DNA of 57,469 nt from Zygnema cylindricum. Its lineage: Eukaryota > Streptophyta > Zygnematophyceae > Zygnematales > Zygnemataceae. Within the stretch, counting starts at the first letter, position 1, and each line of letters starts with the position of its first letter. The stretch covers positions 32,633-90,101 of the forward strand of contig JBBHKE010000038.1 of assembly GCA_037447655.1 (NCBI GenBank). The letters run 5' to 3'. Below the pieces are notes generated by a model that was not told where the DNA came from, ran no database searches, and saw only the letters and a program-made list of their open reading frames with translations. The translations under genes were made by a program, and so were the position numbers. Below are positions 34,587 to 45,543 of this stretch, in pieces.

Positions 34587-34645
34587 ACAAAACATGACCA
34601 AAACATGACCAAAACATGACCAAAAGATGACCAAAAGATGACTGG
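34587..34645. repeat. 11-bp tandem repeat (AACATGACCAA)n
   Basis: About five copies of CATGACCAAAA. Inverted versions (GGTCATGTTTTGG) lie just upstream at 34415 and 34549, so transcripts could fold. Confidence 0.85.
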
Positions 34646-35047
34646 AAAAATTTAAGTGAGATATGTTTGCATGGAAAGGTGAATAGTTAGCTCTCAAGCA
34701 TTTCTTATTGTTAGCTTTCTGTTTATTTGAATCATAATCTTAATGTGCGGGAAGGTCTGGAAATGTGATTTGTGATCCCCCTATACTGTAAAAATATTAT
34801 ATGTGACGGACTCGTGTAGAACGCATGTAATATGGTGTCACCAGATATAGCATTTTAGGTACTTTTGAACTATGGATTGAACGTGTCTTAATGCTTGTTG
34901 GGCTTCTTTTTTGCATCCGGACTTCAGGATTAAGTTTATATATATTGACTATGTATACATAATTGTTTACCAAGTTGAAGGTTTATTGGGACGGTGTGCA
35001 GGAAGTCGAGAAGAGGAGAGGGAGGAGAAATAGACTTTCCTTGAGTA

Positions 35048-35986
35048 ATGGAGTTCCCTATTTTATCGCCTCTAGTCCTTCCTAAGAGAACTTTTGAAGA
35101 AGAGAGTTCGGGAAGTTGTAGTGCTCGACAATCGCCCCTTTGTCAGTCACCTCTTGCTTGGAGATTAAGTGCACCGGAAGTTAGTAAAAAATTGGCAGAG
35201 AGTGGAGTGGAAGAAGAGGTAGTTCATGTAGTAACTGAGCTGGAAGAAAACCTCAAGGTAGTTGGAGATGAGTTAGAGGAGTTGAAGGATGAAAATAATA
35301 AGCTCAGGGAAACAATCGAGGATGGCGAGAAGGAGAGATCGGCAAAGACTGTGGAAGTTGTTCAGCTCCAGGGAGGACTCATGACGGCACGACAAGAAAC
35401 AAGTTTGTTAAAAAATGAAAATGTCAAATTGCAAACAGTTCTTATGACAGAGGTGGCGGACCTCGAAGAGGAAAAACAGGAAGCATTGAGACAGTTGTCG
35501 CAATTACAGGCCGAGCATGCTGCAAAACTGGAAGAATTAGAGCGTCGCGAAGAAGAAAACTTCGAGATAACAAAACAATTGAGCAATCTTCAAGAGAAGT
35601 TGATAGTTACGATGGAACAGAGCATGGAGAATCAAAAAAAGTTGCAAATGTCTCTTCTCAAGACTTCATCGTTACAGGCGAAAGTGGCAAAACTACAAAG
35701 CAAACTCTCGGCCTCGCAACAGGAGAAAACTGCTTTATGGGACGAATTGAATCGATTGAAGGCAGATTTGGTCTTTGTGGAGAGTGAGGAGGAGGATGTG
35801 GAAAACTTATTGCGAGAAGTTGTCGCTCGACGGGCGGTCCATAAAACTTCTCAAGTCATGACAGCATTGAAATCGGAAATATTGAATGTAGAGATGGCTT
35901 TAAAGGGTATAATGCGATTGGACGGAGGAGATGTCGTCATGGAAAATCTTCTGAAGTATGTAGAAAAAGGGAGAATTTGTGCGTAA
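35048..35986 (+). CDS. coiled-coil protein of unknown function, 312 residues
   Basis: A single uninterrupted frame from ATG 35048 to TAA 35986 with ordinary codon use, unlike the repeat-derived frames around it. Residues 1-45 are Ser/Pro-rich, with LPKRTF and a Ser/Cys-rich segment. From about residue 50 to 260 it is Glu/Leu/Lys-rich with heptad spacing, for example ELEENLKVVGDELEELKDEN and SLQAKVAKLQSKLSASQQEK, giving a long rod-like coiled coil. The C-terminus (about 260-312) is less charged and may be globular. No membrane segment or catalytic motif is seen. A purine-rich leader (34995-35030) precedes the ATG. It could be a cytoskeletal or tethering protein, but coiled coils do not allow assignment. 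Long homology-free coiled coils also occur in mobile elements; nothing here suggests that. Confidence 0.65.
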   Translation: MEFPILSPLVLPKRTFEEESSGSCSARQSPLCQSPLAWRLSAPEVSKKLAESGVEEEVVHVVTELEENLKVVGDELEELKDENNKLRETIEDGEKERSAKTVEVVQLQGGLMTARQETSLLKNENVKLQTVLMTEVADLEEEKQEALRQLSQLQAEHAAKLEELERREEENFEITKQLSNLQEKLIVTMEQSMENQKKLQMSLLKTSSLQAKVAKLQSKLSASQQEKTALWDELNRLKADLVFVESEEEDVENLLREVVARRAVHKTSQVMTALKSEILNVEMALKGIMRLDGGDVVMENLLKYVEKGRICA

Positions 35987-35989
35987 TAC

Positions 35990-37620
35990 GTATTTTTGCT
36001 CGTTTTTTATTGGTTAAAATGTTATGAAGACCGATTATGGAGTGCAGATATGACTTTAGGAATAAAGAGGAGACTATGATCCTTTTAGAGGTGTACATAA
36101 AGGCGGTTGAAATAAATGGAGGTCAAAGTGAGATAGAGGGAGACAGGGAGAGGGAGAGAGATGAGATGGAGAGTGGTGGGAGATGGGAGAGAGGGAGGGC
36201 GATAAGTTGAAATGTCTATTTTCAGTAACTTTTGGATGGCAATTTGGATGGATATTGTTTACGATAAGAAACACTTTTACGTTTAAAAACATTTATGAGC
36301 TTCCTTACCCACAAACAAAAAAAAACCAAAAAGAATTACCCTCTCGATGGTTTATCCCTTTCGCAGTCCTTGCCTCCTCTTTATCACATTATAGTTGTGT
36401 TTCTCATCTGTCCTGGGATCGATGATTTTTTTTTTTTCGTTTCACGACAAAAATGCTCGAAATGTAGTCGAAATGTTTCTGTGAGACGGTTGTTTTCTAT
36501 TTCTTGTTATAATATTCGTTACTATTGTAATAACTTTTGTCATTTGTCTTTTGTCTTTTGCAACTTCTGTTTTCTGAACTTCTAGATTGACTTGGTTGGT
36601 AGAGATATGAGCCAGTTTGTTTTAAAGGTTTATTTTTTATTTATTTTTAGGTTACTTGCGTCACGAATCTTTACTGGAGTAATTGTACTAATTTTCGTCT
36701 CAGTTATATTTGCCCTAAGAACACGAGATAAAGTTTAAACTATTTTTTTGTCGATTCTTTGAATCATTTCCTTCTTTCCGATTGTTGGACTACAATTTAC
36801 CCAAAACTGTCCAAAATAATTCCAATAGCGAAAAGATGGACTTAATCCAATAGTGAAAAAAAAAAAAAAAAAAAAAAAAAGATAGGCAAAAAAAAAAACG
36901 TCTCTTATTTTTATCTGTTCGGAATTGTGACAGTAGTCACACAAGTTTCCAACAATCTGAGAAGCATTGCAACAGATGATAAAACCTTCAACATATTTTT
37001 TTACATCTTTCTTCATACCCTTTCATTAACAAATTAAATAGAGTGGAAATAATTATCTCCATAACTTTTTAAGGCATATTGTACTCAGAATAAAAAAGGA
37101 AATATGTTTTTTTCGAGGTCACCATTTATAGTGTTTCCAATAGTTTTTACACATTTTGAAGTTGTTTCCATTAAAAAAAAAAAAAAAGCGTTAAATTTTA
37201 TCGCAACACGCGCTGTACAAAATTCGTCGGGAATTTCCTTCAATTTCCGTCAATTTCCTTCTATTTCCATTCAAAAACCCTAAGAAAACCCTAAAATTTT
37301 CTCGAATGGCACTAAAACATCCTCAAAACCTTAAGAATTTTTATATTTCCTTCAACTTCTCTATATTTTCCTTTAATTTTCCTTCACTTTCCTTCAATTT
37401 TCTATTTAAAAACCCTAAAAAAATCCAAAAAAACCCGAGGTTTTTTCTAATTCCTTCAAGTTTTCTTTCAATTCCTTGAAGTTCTCTTTATTTCCCTTTC
37501 ATTTCCTTCAATTTTACATTCAAAAACCCTAAAAAAAACCCTAACAAAAAACCCAAAAAAACCCTATTTTTTTCCAATTTCTCCTCAAGTCAAGCCCAGA
37601 GGTCCGAAATCGGGTCGAGG
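35990..37620. other. gene-free stretch downstream of the coiled-coil gene
   Basis: Contains a GA tract (36133-36200), A runs (36848-36892), and at 37220-37570 a degenerate alternation of TTCCTTCAATTT and AAACCCTAAAA words. No gene recognised. Confidence 0.55.
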
Positions 37621-38920
37621 GGAGAAGGGAGAGAGGAGAGGGATAGAAATCGCCCGTTTCCACCTCATAGTCACCTGTGGAGAGAGGGAGAGAGGGAGAG
37701 AGGGAGAGAGGGAGAGAGGGAGAAGAGAGGAGAGGAGAAGGGAGAGGGAGAGAAGGGAGAGAGGAGAGAGGAGAGAAGGAAGAGGGAGAGGGAGAGGAGA
37801 GAAGGAAAAAGGGCGGAAGAAGTGAGAAGAGAGAAAGTCATACCACTAAAGATATTCGTCAGGATTGAACTTGTCCGAGAAAATTGGGCAGAAATGGTGA
37901 TCCGTCCATATATATAGACATATTATATAGATATAGTATATAGAATTGTATATCATCAGAAAGTCCTTTCTTTCTCAATTTTTTGGTGAGAGAAAAAGAA
38001 AGTTTTCTCGTCTCATCACTGACTGGTGATCTAGCGGAAATGTAGGCTCAATCCACTATTTTTTTTTTTTTTATATTATATGATTATATTCTGTAGATAC
38101 TCATTTTTTTCGAGTAGTAATTGCCATAGTTTGTACATTTTTGCAAGTAATCAATATCATTATTAGTACAATTTTGTGATTATTCAGAAATCTGTACGAT
38201 GACTCTTCAAACTTTGAAACTCCAAAGTAATAATAGTTTCAGTATTATTATTAATAAATTAATAACTTAATTATTAAGTATTATTTGAACTTTATTAAGC
38301 TTATTTTTTTAGCCAAACATGGTGGTGATTTTTAGATAATTAATCATGAAGCATACACATAATTATCATACGTAATAATTATACGTAATAATCATACGTA
38401 ATAATTATACGTAATAATCATACATAATAATTATACGAAATAATTAACCATAATAACTATGCATAAAAAATGAATGCACATAAATTGTGGTGGATGGTGT
38501 GCACATTAGAATGTGACTAGGGGGAGGGGAGGGAGAGGGAAAGGGAGGGGACGAGAGAGAGAGGTGGAGAGTGGGAGTGGGGAGGGGGAAGGGGAGGTGT
38601 GAAGGAGAGGGGGAATGAGAAGAGGCAGTGGAGGGGAGAGGGGAGAGGGTGAGGGGGGGGGAGAGGGGGAGAGCGGGAGAGGGGGGGAGGGAGAAAGGTG
38701 GTGGGGGAGAGGGAGGGGGAGAGACAGAGGGGGAGAGAGAGGGGAAGAGGGAGGAGAGAGTGAGAGAGCTAGTGGGAGAGGGAGAGGGAGAGAGGGGGAG
38801 ACAGTGATAGCAAGGGGGAGACGGTGAGAATGAGAGGGAGACAGGGGGAGAGGGGTTGAAAGGGAAAGAGGAGGAGAGAGGAGAAGAGAATGGGAGATAG
38901 GGAGAGGGAAGGAAGCCGGA
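37620..38920. repeat. purine tracts (GA/GGGA) around an AT-rich core
   Basis: GA-rich on plus at 37620-37830 and 38520-38920. Between them is AT-rich DNA with an ATTATACGTAATAATCATACGTAATA tandem (about 38360-38455, unit near 17 bp). Confidence 0.85.
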
Positions 38921-39240
38921 AGACTTGACCTTGGACTCTCTTCAAACTAAAAGAGTTTGTCGAAAAAAAAAAAGAAAAAAAAAAAAAAAGGGCAAAAAAA
39001 AGAAATATCCGTGAAAGGAAAAAAAAAAGAAAACAGAGAAGACAGAAAAAAAATCACAGACTAATTGAAAAAAAAAAAAATAATAATAATAATAAATAAA
39101 AAAATAAAAAAACCTGGGAGTGGAGATGTAAACTCCGATATTGGGATAAAATTTTGGATTTAATTTTTTAACATTTTTGGATCTTGATTAAAAAAAATAA
39201 TAATAAATAAACATATATAAAAAGAAAAAGGGGTACGAAC

Positions 39241-41017
39241 CTTGCAGAGAGTGAAAATCCCGAGAAAAAACAAAACAGAAGAGACAAAAATGGAGAGATA
39301 AAACCCCAAAGTACCCATGGCCTCCTGGGGGAAAATAACAAAAAAAAAAAAGAGAGGGAGAGGGAGAGAGAAAGAGAGTTGTTGAATAAATTATCACAAA
39401 AAAAAATAATAATAACAATAACAATCATAGTAATATAAAATACGAATGTAAATAGAAAGAAAGAAAATTACCCTTGTAAAAAAAAAAAAAAGGAAAATAA
39501 GGAAAAAAGGGAAGAATATGATTTGGAAAAAAAAGGACGATGAGGGAGGGAGGGAGGGAGGGAGGGAGGGAGAGAGAGAGGGAGGGTAGGGAGAGGGAGA
39601 GAGGGCAGGGAGGGAGGGAGAGGGAGATGGAGGGAGAGAGAGACAGAGGGGAGGGAGAGAAAGAGGGGAGGGAGGCAGGGAGTGAGAGAGAGGGGGAGGG
39701 CGGGAGAGAGAGAGGGACAGAGAGAGAGAGAGGAACAGAGAGAGGGAGAGAGAGGGAAACAGAGAGAGGGGGGAGAGAGAGGGGAGGGAGGGAGGGAGAG
39801 ATATATAGAGGGATAGAGAGGGAGAGAGATAAAGAGAGAGGGAGAGAGAGGGAGAAGATTTCTACCTTGCTCTCGTCCTTAGAAAATAGGCAGAATAAAA
39901 ACACCACCGAAATTAGTGTGGATAAAATGGTAAAAAATTCGGCGTAAAAATTAAAAGAGGCGTAGGAACAGAGCCTCCTCCAGTCCAATTCTGGAGAAAA
40001 ATAAAAAAATAAATAACAAATAAATAAATAATCAGAAGAAAAAAAAATCCTCCCTCTCTCTCCCTCTCTCTCGCCCTCCCCCCCCTCTCTCCTCTCTCCT
40101 CCTCTCTTCCCCCCCCCCCCCCCCCCCCCTCTTGGATAAGAGAGGGAAGGAGGGGAGGTGACAGAACATCTGTCGGTCTATCTTTAAAAAAAAAAAAAAA
40201 AAAAATCTTGAAAGAAAAAATAACCATTAAAAAGAAAAAAAAAAAAAACCCACAAAAAAAACAGAAAAAAAAAGTAAGAAGAGAAAAAAAACCTACAAAT
40301 AAAAACACACACACACACACAAAAAAAAAAATAGAGGATTTTTTTTTTTTTTTAAAGGAAAAAAAAACAACAAAAAAAAAAACAACTCGCAAAAAAAAAA
40401 AAAAATAATAATAACAATAATAATAATAATAATAAAATTGGTCTCCCTCACCTTCCCTTATCCGCAATCGGTACTCCCCTCTGCAAACCTCACACCTCTC
40501 TCTCCCCCACTCTCCCCGCTCCTCTCCCTCTCTCCCTCTCCCTCCCTCCACCCCCCCCCTCCCTCCTAACTTTCAGCCACTCCTGCAGACAGGACAAATG
40601 TACGGACGCCAGAGACCCCCTACAGAGACAGGGGGAGACTAGGGGGGAGAGGGAGAGAGAGGGAGGGGGGGGAGGGAGAGGAGGGAGAGGGAGGGAAGGA
40701 CCCTCGCTCCCTCCTGGGCGAAGGGGGAGGGGGGGGAGAGTGTGGGAAGGGGGGAGGGAAGGGAGAGAGGGGAGGAGAGAGGGAGGGGAGAGGGGGAGAG
40801 GGTGGGAGAGGAAGGGGGTGGAGGGAGGGGGAGAGGGGAGGGAAGGTAAAGATCCTTCTTTGCAGATGCGGCACTCGAGGAAGGAGGGATGGAAGGGAGG
40901 GGAGGGAGGGAAGGGAAGGAAGGGAGGAGAGGGTGGGAGGAGAGGGGAGGAGGGGGAGGAGGGGGAAGAGAGGGAGGAGAGGGAGGATGAGGGAAGCGAT
41001 GGTTTTGGTTTTGACAT
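39241..41017 (-). CDS. RING-CH (MARCH-type) membrane E3 ubiquitin ligase, partial model
   Basis: Ubiquitin ligase with an N-terminal RING-CH zinc finger followed by membrane spans. The first exon from ATG 41017 gives a Ser/Pro-rich start, the first Cys pair (ECRIC, near 40870), a low-complexity Ser/Pro/Leu insert of about 65 residues, then PCLCRGSLASVHLSCLQEWLK (third to sixth ligands, ending 40571). The last pair, RCEVCRGEYRLRI, is at 40497-40452. The joint between these needs either a 73-base G-rich intron (GTTAGG to AG) or an indel in the C run at 40549-40557. Then exons 39990-39866 (LDWRRLCSYASFNF then a membrane segment) and 39324-39241 (EAMGTLGFY then a membrane segment) follow in phase with good GT-AG sites. 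Later exons were not found. The C4HC3 spacing outside the insert fits RING-CH. The long insert between the first and second Cys pairs is unusual and lies in CT-repeat sequence. Confidence 0.75.
39540..39860. repeat. GA/GGGA purine tract
   Basis: Purine-rich on plus; CT-rich in the sense of the RING-CH gene and located in the intron between exons 39990-39866 and 39324-39241. Confidence 0.93.
40026..40440. repeat. homopolymer cluster in an intron of the RING-CH gene
   Basis: CT tract, a run of about 20 C (near 40110-40129), and several A runs over 10 bases, plus (AC)n at 40305-40320 and (AAT)n at 40406-40435. Confidence 0.85.
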
Positions 41018-41099
41018 GATTTAAAATAAGAGTTAGGAATTAGAGTAGAATAAAGCTCAATTTTCTTTAGGGTTTGAGTCACAAAATTAGGTCAAAAAA

Positions 41100-41150
41100 A
41101 TTAGGGTCAAGGGTAAATTTAGGGTTAGGGTTAGGGTTTGTATTAAGGTT
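41100..41150. repeat. short interstitial TTTAGGG/TTAGGG telomere-like run
   Basis: AATTTAGGGTTAGGGTTAGG followed by GTTTG; three adjacent copies with further degenerate GGGTTT/GGGTCAA words around. Upstream of the RING-CH gene and followed by a long T run (41166-41210). Isolated AAACCCTA motifs (telo-box-like) also occur at 12237, 19200-19900, 30330 and 37265-37560. Confidence 0.6.
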
Positions 41151-41178
41151 TGAGATTTTTTTTTTTATATTTTTTTTC

Positions 41179-41211
<33 letters not shown>

Positions 41212-41896
41212 TAATGTTTTTGTGGATTTGTTTATTTTCACATTATCGAGAAAATATTTCTAAAATTTATTTAAAATGAAAAAAAAAAAAAAAAAAATCA
41301 AGGCTATCTTATGTGTCCGGTCTTTGTTTTGGCCAGCGGTGGATTCAGGGAGGGAGGAAAGCCGTCAAATACGACAAAAACCCGACATAAATGCGGGAAA
41401 AAACGACAAAATACGAAGAATTTCGGGCGGGAATTACGAGGGGCGGGTTTTTTTTTTTCCGAAGAGGGAGGAACGAGGGGAAGGAGGAGGACACGTGGTC
41501 GCTATGATGACATATTTTGTCGTTTTCTGTAGTATGTTTTCTGTAAGCGAATCGGGTGAGAGAGACAAAGATCTTTGAGAGAATCCGTACGGAATATCTG
41601 CTGACGCTAGCAAAATTTGAAACGCTAGGGTTGCAAAATAAATGAAGATGATTGGAGGAAAGATTCGGAGAATTTTGTCCACGAATCTAATTTGGATACG
41701 TATTAAATATTTCTGACAATGGTCGTACGAATTTTAATGTACTTGATGTACGAATGAAAAGCTTTATTATTTAAGGGGCTTTTAGGTTCGTATGACTACC
41801 GGACAAAAGCTGGTACTTGTCATAAGTGGAGCACGAGAATAATGTACGGGGAATATGTACGGACAACTTGTACAAATCACCAATTTTTCGGGATAC

Positions 41897-42088
41897 AAAT
41901 ATACTCAAAACATATTTTCTCCGTACACACTTGTCCGATTTTCAATTTGAGACAGCCAATCGGAAGCTGACAATCATATCTTTCAATCTCACCCGTCAGA
42001 TCCAAAACCCGACAAGTGTGTACGGAGAAAAGATGTTTTCAGTGGCGAAAAAAACATTAAATCTACAGTAATAGCGATTCGCGGTGTA
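41897..42088. mobile_element. CACCG-family MITE, left end missing
   Basis: The right end is intact (AATAGCGATTCGCGGTGTA). The interior matches 9891-10117. The left terminus is replaced by other sequence. Both flanks carry related sequence (CTTGTCATAAG, CACGAGAATAATG, TC(C)GGGATA) at 41816-41896 and 42089-42157, a duplicated target region. Confidence 0.8.
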
Positions 42089-42332
42089 CTTGTCATAAGG
42101 TGTGACACGAGAATAATGAACAGACAATCTGTAAAAATCACCTGACTTTCCGGGATAGAATATCTGCGTGGCGGTTTCCGTAAAGACCGATTCGGGATCC
42201 GATTTTGTCTGATGTGAGTACTGTACTTATGACCACGTGACATCACACGATTCATTAATTATAGTGTTCGCACGCTTTTTTCTCGTGCATAGAAAACTGG
42301 TTTAAACTGGTAAATCGGTTGAAACCGAGGGC

Positions 42333-42958
42333 CAGAGGTCGCAAACGGTCAACCGAAACCGTGACCGACCGTTAACCGACCGCCCGCGCCGGATCCGGAA
42401 CGGATTCGGTTGCCAAATTTTGGGGGTCGGGCGGTTACGGTCGGTTGACTCACCAGGAAAAAAAAAAACGGTCAGTTACGGTCGGTCAAACAAAAAACCA
42501 AAAAAAATGAACATTTTGTACTTTTTTTTTCCAACATTATTGTTCTTTGTACTTTTGGTATCGTGGAAGTAAGTGGCATCATGATTAGCGTCGCAAATCT
42601 GACACGGTACTGTAGTAAGCTATTTATTTCGAAAATCAAAGGCAACGCGACAAAGCGTCGCAAATCTGACACGGTAGTACACTATTCATTTCGCAAATCT
42701 TAGGGAACGCGACAAATCGTAATTATTGGCTTATTCCGTCGTACATTGATTAATTTTGTACTTTTTCGGTTACGGGCGGGCACGGTTAGTCGCGAAAAAT
42801 CAAGATTCGTTTAATTTTTTTTTTCGTAAACGACGGTCGGTTAACGGTTAACAATTTTGGAGCGTGACAAAACTCGGTCGGGCGTCGGTTACTCAGATTT
42901 TGAAAAAAAAAAAACTGTCGGTTTCGGGTATGATTTTTTTTTACTTTTGCGACCTCTG
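42333..42958. mobile_element. hAT-like MITE, CAGAGGTCGCAAA family, copy c, TSD CCGAGGGC
   Basis: Starts CAGAGGTCGCAAACGG, ends TTTTGCGACCTCTG; perfect duplication CCGAGGGC (42325-42332, 42959-42966). 626 bp, the shortest full copy. Confidence 0.94.
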
Positions 42959-43173
42959 CCGAGGGCGGCTGAAAAGTTTGGGTGTCACCGACAATGGCGA
43001 TGACCGCCGACGGGCTGCAAGGGACCGCTCCGTCCACTTTTCTTAAAGTTTTTAACGGAACAGCTGCATCTAGGCCTCTTTTTGTCAAAATAGACATAAT
43101 TAATTTGACACTGTTGGGATCTCTGTGATTCTATATCGGATATCCCTCGTCGATATATGTCTCCCCTTCATAT

Positions 43174-43922
43174 CAGAGGTCGCAAAAGTCAAAAAATTTC
43201 ATACCCGAAACCGACCGTTTTTTTTTTTTCAAAATCTGAGTAACCGACGCCCAACCGAGTTTTGTCACGCTCCAAAATTGTTAACCGTTAACCGATCGTC
43301 GTTTAAACGAAAATTAAACAAAACTTGATTTTCTGCGACTAACCGTGCCCGCCCGTAACCGAAAAAGTACAAAATTAATCAATGTACGACGGAATAAGCC
43401 GATAATTACGATTTGTCGCGTTCCCTAAGATTTGCGAAATGAATAGTGTACTACCGTGTCAGATTTGCGACGCTTTGTCGCGTTGCCTAAGATTTTCGAA
43501 ATGAATATTGTACTACCGTGTCAGATTTGAGACGCTTTGTCGCTTTCCCTAAGATTTTCGAAATGAATAGTGTACTACCGTGTCAGATTTGCGACGCTTT
43601 GTCGCGTTCCCTTTGATTTTCGAAATAAATAGCTTTCTACAGTACCGTGTTAGATTTGCGACGCTAATCATGATGTCACGTACTTCCACGATGCCAAAGA
43701 GTACAAATTACAAGAATGTTGGATTATAGGGACAGAACAAAATTTTCTTTTTTTTTGGTTTTTAGGTTGAGCGACCATAACCGACCGTTTTTTTTTTCCT
43801 AGCGAATCAACCAACCGTAACCGCCCGTCCCCCAAAATTTGGCAAACGAATCCGTTCCAAATCCGGCGCGGGCGGTCGGTTAACGGTAGATCGCGGTTTC
43901 GGTTGACCGTTTGCGACCTCTG
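43174..43922. mobile_element. hAT-like MITE, CAGAGGTCGCAAA family, copy d, TSD CTTCATAT
   Basis: Inverted relative to copies a-c: begins CAGAGGTCGCAAAAGTC and ends ACCGTTTGCGACCTCTG. Perfect duplication CTTCATAT (43166-43173, 43923-43930). 749 bp with extra copies of the internal GACGCTTTGTCGCGTT unit. Confidence 0.94.
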
Positions 43923-44166
43923 CTTCATATACATGTTTGATGTTTCCCCTTCATATACTCTGCGTCTCTGCCAATTATTTTTTTGTCCTTAGCTCCGAGG
44001 TTAGGAAGACGCTCTAATAAAGCGCATTTATTAAAGGACTCTATTAAGGATACGGCCCCATTTGGCTAAGTATGGGTATATTTCTGTCGTTTTCATTTAA
44101 AACCTAGCATCGTACTGTGAAAATTGTAACCGTACGAAGAAATGGAAAATTTGTAGAATACAATTT

Positions 44167-44480
44167 GTGTCATCATTGAACTAGGGAACTTTCACATGTA
44201 ACCGAAGCTTTAGTATTGTAACTTTGTTTTTAGCGAAGATTCTCCGTACTACTTTAAAAATGAAGTCGTTACTTTAGAATTTAGATTGTGACGGATGTAG
44301 ACGAGCATTCGTATGTAAAGAAATTAAATCGTTACTTTAGATTGTAACAGATGTAGACGTGGGTGTAATTTGTGACGGTTGTAGACGACTACAAAGCTCG
44401 TGACAATTGATGAGGTTTACAAAATAGCACGGTTGTGCACGTCAAGCTACTTCTGACATTGTAGATGTTTAGGGTTTGTG
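44167..44480. repeat. dispersed repeat, relative of 22160-22400
   Basis: Same block as at 22160 but uninterrupted through GCTACTTCTGACATTGTAGA, so it represents the site without the MITE at 22401-22945. Confidence 0.75.
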
Positions 44481-44616
44481 ACATTTTGACGTCACGCTCA
44501 AATTATGACAACATCGACGTCACAAATTCTAAAACTTTTCGCCCAAAGATAGTAAAAAGAAATTATTTTTAGAGATCTTTCATTTTATAACATTATTGAC
44601 GTTTTTCATTGCAAGA

Positions 44617-44845
44617 ATTAAAGGTCAACTTTGACCCTCCATAACTTACTGCTCATGGGAGAAAATTAAAAGATTCTTTTTGCTATCGACTCAAGGGAGT
44701 CTTGCCTTCACAAAGGTGAAGGTGGTCAGAGTTTTTGTTTGCCAGGGTGGAAGTTATTCGTGCTGAAAGACAAAGGGGTCAAGGTTATCTTATAGGCTTC
44801 GTGTGAGCTGCTTACTCTGAGGTCCTATGGAGGTCTCGGAATTGC
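44617..44845 (+). mobile_element. 3' part of a copia LTR (family A relative)
   Basis: Matches the last 225 bases of the LTRs ending at 46589 and 51988 (AGGTCAACTTTGACCCTCC through TATGGAGGTCTCGGAATTG), with about one difference in eight. No PBS follows; polyprotein sequence starts directly, so the leader and gag were deleted. Confidence 0.85.
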
Positions 44846-45323
44846 AAAGGAGATCCCTCGAAAACAAAAGTGTGCTCTCGGAGCAATTCTGGAAGCTCCA
44901 AAGGAAGGATGGATCATCGACTCAAGTGCATCCATGCATATGTGTCGTGATAAGCACCTCTTTACTAAGCTAAGAAAGATCCCTACTGTAGAGATAGAGT
45001 ATGAGGATGGGAGAGTGGTTACCACAAATCTAAAGGGGTAGATAGATCTGAAAGTCTTAGTGGAGGGTAAAACTTCTATACTCACCTTCTCAAATGTACT
45101 CTATATTCCTCTGCTGAGTAAAAATCTTGTCTCTACGTCTGTGTTAGATGACAAAGAGTTTGATGCCTTCACTAGAAAGGGAGTCTTTAAAGCTAAGTAT
45201 GGGGATGAAGTCTTAAAAACAAAGTCTGACACACCAACTTATTTTAAAGAATATAAAGCCTGGAGTAAGAAGTTGCATGAAACCCCCATTAACAGAATAA
45301 GCAATGATAATGGGGGGGGAATA
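44846..45323 (+). pseudogene. deleted copia polyprotein fragment (protease and integrase pieces)
   Basis: Protease-region homology (GWIIDSSASMHMC, FTKLRKIPTVEIEYEDG, NVLYIPLLSKNLVSTSVLDDK) parallels 47670-48010, then jumps to an integrase piece (FKEYKAWSKKLHETPINRIS and part of SDNGG) parallel to 48450-48525. The protease active-site triad is Asp-Ser-Ser where the family has Asp-Ser-Gly. A stop interrupts it near 45040. It abuts the LTR fragment of family B. Confidence 0.85.
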
Positions 45324-45543
45324 TACTGTAGTAGATAGGGATTGTGAGAGGGGTTAGAAACTAGTTTTTTTTTGGGATAGACTGTCACCTCTCTCTCTGA
45401 GAGTTTGTATAAATTGGCATTTTTGCCACCTCATAACATATCGACTGGTTGGCGGTTTTTAGTGATTATTTTTTGCTACAAACTCGAGTCCAGACTACAT
45501 AGGGTGCAGTTAGACTGTTATTTTGCCTTTTTGGGGAGCAATG
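45324..45543 (+). mobile_element. 5' LTR of copia element B, left part (truncated)
   Basis: Matches 54164-54395 in the B 3' LTR (TACTGTAGTAGA, GTTTGTATAAATTGGCAT, TTGCCACCT, GCTACnnAC). It ends in CAATG, the target duplicated by element A. The remainder is at 51989-52045. Confidence 0.82.

Noticed and set aside
39119-39170. A fifth RING-CH exon (KFYPNIGVYISTPR)
   Set aside because: A good donor follows, but the only acceptor puts it in the wrong phase relative to the exon at 39324-39241; left out of the model.
39540-39947. Glu/Arg/Gly-rich frame on plus
   Set aside because: Translation of a GA tract in an intron of the RING-CH gene.
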